In this document: positions 61,235 through 64,000 of the stretch, piece by piece
Numbering within the stretch: the stretch's first letter is position 1
Layout: every line of letters starts with the position of its first letter
Assembly (NCBI RefSeq): GCF_000337555.1
Contig: NZ_AOIO01000029.1
Coordinates: 44,031-108,030 of the forward strand
Length of the DNA stretch: 64,000 bases
Direction of reading: 5' to 3'
Source: Natrialba asiatica DSM 12278
Lineage (GTDB): Archaea; Halobacteriota; Halobacteria; Halobacteriales; Natrialbaceae
Position numbers and translations under genes: made by a program
Notes under the pieces: model-generated
Seen by the model: only the letters and a program-made list of their open reading frames with translations
Databases searched by the model: none
Told to the model about the DNA's origin: nothing

Positions 61235-62485
61235 TTACTCGTCGAGTTCGTCGACCCGCAGGTCCTCGTCGAACTGGAGGGTGTTCTCGATTTCGTCCTC
61301 GTCGACGTCTTCGAACGCCCAGCGAGCGATCGAGCGGCGGTGGACTTCGTCCGCGCCGTCGACAATACGGAACGCGCGGACGTTCTCGTAGAAGTGCGCG
61401 ATCGGGAGGTCTTTCCCGATGCCGTTGCCCCCACAGCATTGCAGCGCGAGGTCGATCGTCTCCTGCGTGACGTTCGCGGTGAACATCTTCGCCATCGCGA
61501 CCTCGATGCGGGCGTCGCTGCGGTCGAGTTCGCGGGCGGCGTGGCGGACCATCGTTCGCGCGGCGTGGAGTCGGGTTTCGGCGTCCGCGATCCGGTGGCG
61601 AAGCGCCTGCTTTTCTTCGAGCGTCGTGCCGAAGGCCTCGCGTTCGCTGAGGTAGGCCTTCGCGATGTCGAGCGAGCGCTCGGCCATGCCGGAGTAGCGC
61701 ATGCAGTGGGTGAGCCGGCCGCCGCCGAGTCGCATCTGAGCGATCTGGAAGCCCTGGCCGGCTTCGCCGATGGTGTTCTCGACGGGAACGCGGACGTTCT
61801 CGAACTTCACTTCGGCGTGCCCGCCCTCGCGTTCCGTGATGCCGTGGCCGCCGAGGTGGGGGACGTTTCGGACGACGGTGACGCCGGCAGCGTCGGCGGG
61901 AACGAGGATGATCGAGGTGCCCTCGTAGGGGTGGGCGTCGAGGTCCGTTCGGGCCATGACCAGGTAGAAGTCGGCGTTCAGCCCGTCCGAGGTCCACCAC
62001 TTGTGGGCGTTGACGACCCACTCGTCGCCGTCTCGAGTGGCCGTACTCTGGAGCATTTTCGGGTCGGAACCCCCTCCCTGTCGCGGCTCGGTCATCGCGA
62101 ACGCCGAACTGATATCGCCCTGCACGAGCGGGCGAAGCCACCGCTCTTTCTGTTCGTCGGTACCGACCATCTCGAGCGTGTGCATGTTCCCCTCCTGGGG
62201 CGCATTGGCTCGGAGCGCGAGCGCGCCGATAAGCGACCGGCCGACCTGTTCGAACGAGGGGAGCATGTCGCTGAAGTCGAGCCCTTGGCCGCCGTACTCC
62301 GCAGAAACCTGCGGAGCGAACAGTTCGCGTTCTTTCGCTTGCTCCCAAAGATCCTCGATTTCGGCCATCGGAATCGGTTCCTGCGTCGCAAGCGCCTCTC
62401 GCTCGCGCGGGATGACGACTTCGTCCATGAACGACGCGACCCGGTTCGAGACGGCTTTTGCCGTATCGGAGTCGTGGTATTCCAT
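61235..62485 (-). CDS. Acyl-CoA dehydrogenase
   Basis: The 416-residue flavoenzyme introduces the trans-2 double bond into acyl-CoAs. ACAD segments are in order: FAPQVSAEYGGQGLDFSDML, SSAFAMTEPRQGGGSDPKML (FAD and substrate loop), WVVNAHKWWTSDGLNADFYL, FGTTLEEKQALRHRIADAE, and ALQCCGGNGIGKDLPIAHFY followed by FRIVDGADEVHRRSIAR. The GADEVH position corresponds to the C-terminal catalytic or FAD-contact region. It is convergent with the thiolase (23 bp apart) and divergent from the acyl-CoA synthetase. Confidence 0.94.
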   Translation of the reverse strand: MEYHDSDTAKAVSNRVASFMDEVVIPREREALATQEPIPMAEIEDLWEQAKERELFAPQVSAEYGGQGLDFSDMLPSFEQVGRSLIGALALRANAPQEGNMHTLEMVGTDEQKERWLRPLVQGDISSAFAMTEPRQGGGSDPKMLQSTATRDGDEWVVNAHKWWTSDGLNADFYLVMARTDLDAHPYEGTSIILVPADAAGVTVVRNVPHLGGHGITEREGGHAEVKFENVRVPVENTIGEAGQGFQIAQMRLGGGRLTHCMRYSGMAERSLDIAKAYLSEREAFGTTLEEKQALRHRIADAETRLHAARTMVRHAARELDRSDARIEVAMAKMFTANVTQETIDLALQCCGGNGIGKDLPIAHFYENVRAFRIVDGADEVHRRSIARWAFEDVDEDEIENTLQFDEDLRVDELDE

Positions 62486-62657
62486 ACCCAGTCATTCCCA
62501 TACTCCATTGTAAATGTACGCGCCCCGTCCAGCCACCATTGTAAACACAATCGATTCGGTCGAATTCGGATCTGACGGACGGTTACCTCCCCCATCGCAC
62601 CGCACTTCGGCCCTGTCGCCGTTCTGCTGCCATCCGACGTGTCGGTCCGGGGTACGT

Positions 62658-62666
62658 TTTAATATT
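62658..62666 (+). promoter_or_regulatory. TATA box of the acyl-CoA synthetase gene
   Basis: TTTAATATT is centred 25 nt before ATG 62687, predicting a leaderless transcript. Confidence 0.5.
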
Positions 62667-62686
62667 GGCACATGATACACAGGAAC

Positions 62687-64000
62687 ATGGAACTGGACGA
62701 GACGAGTAGTACCGCCAGGGAGGGCAATGCTGCACGGATACACGACGAAACGGCTCGCCATCACGGCGACGCAGTTGCCATCGAGTACCACGGAACGGAA
62801 CTCACGCACGACGAACTCCGCGAGGAGAGCGCTCGGTTTGCCGGCGGACTGGCCGACCTGGGCATCGAACCCGGCTCGGTCCTCCTCCAGTACGTGCCGA
62901 ACTGTCCCGCAGCCCTGATCGGCTCGCTCGGCGCGCTCAAAGCCGGCGTCGCCGTCTCCCCGGTCAACCCGCAGTACCGCCGCCGTGAACTCGCCTCCCA
63001 GCTCGAAGATACCGGCGCGACGGCGGTCTTGACCCACGCTGCGCTGGTTCCCCACCTGCGAGAAGGACTCGCGGCCGTCGACGCCGATCCGGCCGTTATC
63101 AGCGTTGCAAGCACCGACGACGACGTTCACACCTTCGAGTCAGTTCGCGGCGAGGAACGGATCGTCGAGCGAGCCGCCGATGATATTGCACTGCTCCCGT
63201 ACACCTCCGGGACGACCGGCAAGCCGAAGGGCGTCCACTTGACCCATCGGAATTTTCGAACCCAGCTGTTCTCGACCCTCTCTCAGGAACAGTCTCTCGC
63301 ACCCGAGACGGTCCGCAGTCTCGCCTGGCTTCCGCTGTATCACATCACCGGCTTTACGCACACCGCATGGCAGCCCCTCGTCCGCGGCGGCCGGGTGTTC
63401 CTGCGCAGCGCCGCAAACTGGGACGCCGACGCGGCGATGTCGCTGATCGAAACGGAGGCGATCACCCACTTCATCGGCGTCACCGCCATGTACGTCGACA
63501 TGGTCGCGAGCGACGAGTTCAGCTCGTTCGATCTCTCGAGCCTCGAAACGGTCAGCGAGGGTGGGGCGAAGCTCTCCGTCGCCGTCCAGCAGCAGTTCGA
63601 GGAGACCGCCGGCGTCGACATCCAGGAGGGGTACGGTCTCACGGAAACGCACGGCGCGACCCACAGTCAGTCGAACTCGACGTTCGGGCCGCGCCACGGG
63701 ACGATCGGGCAACCGCTACGGATGACCGACTGCAAGATCGTCGACGACGGTGGCGAAGAGGTTCCGCCGGGCGAGGCAGGTGAACTCCTCGTTCGCGGCC
63801 CGCACGTCATGACGGGCTATCACGACCGGCCGGACGCAACCGCAGCCGCGTTCACCGACGACGGCTACTTCCGGACCGGCGATATCGCCCGCCGGGACGA
63901 CGACAACTACTACGAGATCGTCGATCGGAAAAAGCACGTCATCGTCACCGCCGGCTACAACGTCTATCCGAGTGAACTCGAAGAACTCCTCGCCGAACAC
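62687..64000 (+). CDS. Partial CDS: acyl-CoA synthetase (AMP-forming)
   Basis: The frame from ATG 62687 stays open for 438 codons to the right edge, so the C-terminal lid domain is missing. It is an ANL-superfamily ligase that activates carboxylic acids to acyl-CoA via an acyl-adenylate. Motifs in order: LLPYTSGTTGKPKGVHLTHR (P-loop A3), LAWLPLYHITGFTHTAWQPL, GYGLTETHGATHS (A5), YFRTGDIARRDDD (A7) and YEIVDRKKHVIVTAGYNVYP (hinge A8). The chain-length preference cannot be told. It heads the fatty-acid degradation block with the dehydrogenase, hydratase and thiolase next to it. Confidence 0.93.
   Translation, partial: MELDETSSTAREGNAARIHDETARHHGDAVAIEYHGTELTHDELREESARFAGGLADLGIEPGSVLLQYVPNCPAALIGSLGALKAGVAVSPVNPQYRRRELASQLEDTGATAVLTHAALVPHLREGLAAVDADPAVISVASTDDDVHTFESVRGEERIVERAADDIALLPYTSGTTGKPKGVHLTHRNFRTQLFSTLSQEQSLAPETVRSLAWLPLYHITGFTHTAWQPLVRGGRVFLRSAANWDADAAMSLIETEAITHFIGVTAMYVDMVASDEFSSFDLSSLETVSEGGAKLSVAVQQQFEETAGVDIQEGYGLTETHGATHSQSNSTFGPRHGTIGQPLRMTDCKIVDDGGEEVPPGEAGELLVRGPHVMTGYHDRPDATAAAFTDDGYFRTGDIARRDDDNYYEIVDRKKHVIVTAGYNVYPSELEELLAEH

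Noticed and set aside
60516..62501. A 661-codon minus-strand open frame
   Set aside because: It reads through the dehydrogenase in a wrong frame and into the antisense of the thiolase; no domain is visible.

Overview
The window is GC-rich DNA with acidic, Asp/Glu-rich proteins, twin-arginine signal peptides, mostly leaderless genes with a TATA box about 25-29 nt before the start codon, a PGF-CTERM surface protein, CbtAB, archaeal-type S-adenosylmethionine synthetase, ThiI and a bacterio-opsin-activator-type regulator. These point to a halophilic archaeon (class Halobacteria), probably of the Natrialba/Haloterrigena/Natrinema group. The genus is inferred from gene style, not proven. No rRNA gene, CRISPR array, complete tRNA or insertion sequence was recognised.

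Layout. (1) 1-1440: the end of an integrated element, with the tail of an AT-richer coiled-coil gene, a convergent tyrosine recombinase, two perfect hairpins and two copies of a tRNA 3'-end sequence (candidate attachment sites). (2) 1.7-19.9 kb: housekeeping core: a secreted beta-helix protein, an HTH-10 regulator, a crotonase, a repeat-bearing PRC-barrel protein, pyrBI, a RecA-fold protein with a degenerate Walker A, an FKBP isomerase, a CYTH protein, SAM synthetase, a soluble taxis transducer, thiI, pyrD and a cbtB-cbtA-ferredoxin operon. (3) 20.1-28.7 kb: one tightly overlapping Mrp-type cation/proton antiporter operon (E-F-G-DUF4040-B-C plus three ND4/ND5-like subunits). (4) 28.8-31.2 kb: a secreted M14 carboxypeptidase and a degenerate recombinase-like protein. 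(5) 31.4-54.3 kb: a large surface-polysaccharide or glycoconjugate locus containing a phosphodiesterase-like enzyme, two FemAB/GNAT-like transferases, a DUF1616 protein, a GT-C-like membrane protein, a sugar oxidoreductase, a flippase, a beta-helix exoprotein, two polysaccharide deacetylases, a GT4 glycosyltransferase overlapping an alpha/alpha-barrel protein, a DUF354 protein, a hydrolase and a PGF-CTERM protein. (6) 54.4-58.7 kb: a winged-helix/membrane-protein pair, a 736-bp non-coding stretch with long inverted repeats, a MATE exporter, decayed coding sequence and a membrane protein. (7) 58.8-64 kb: fatty-acid degradation genes (MaoC hydratase, thiolase, acyl-CoA dehydrogenase, and an acyl-CoA synthetase cut by the window edge).

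How they work together. The pyrimidine genes (pyrB, pyrI, pyrD) are split over 11 kb. The antiporter operon fits Na+/pH homeostasis in brine. The polysaccharide locus holds parts for building (glycosyltransferase, oxidoreductase), exporting (flippase) and trimming or decorating (deacetylases, transferases) a surface glycan, though the product cannot be read from sequence. The beta-oxidation genes near the right end, with the crotonase at 4.4 kb, cover activation, dehydrogenation, hydration and thiolysis of acyl-CoAs. I did not find a clearly new multi-gene system. The signals I would follow first are the tRNA-derived att repeats, the structured intergenic region near 55.5 kb, the FKBP with a thermosome-like Met/Gly tail, and the recombinase-fold and RecA-fold proteins that have lost catalytic residues.
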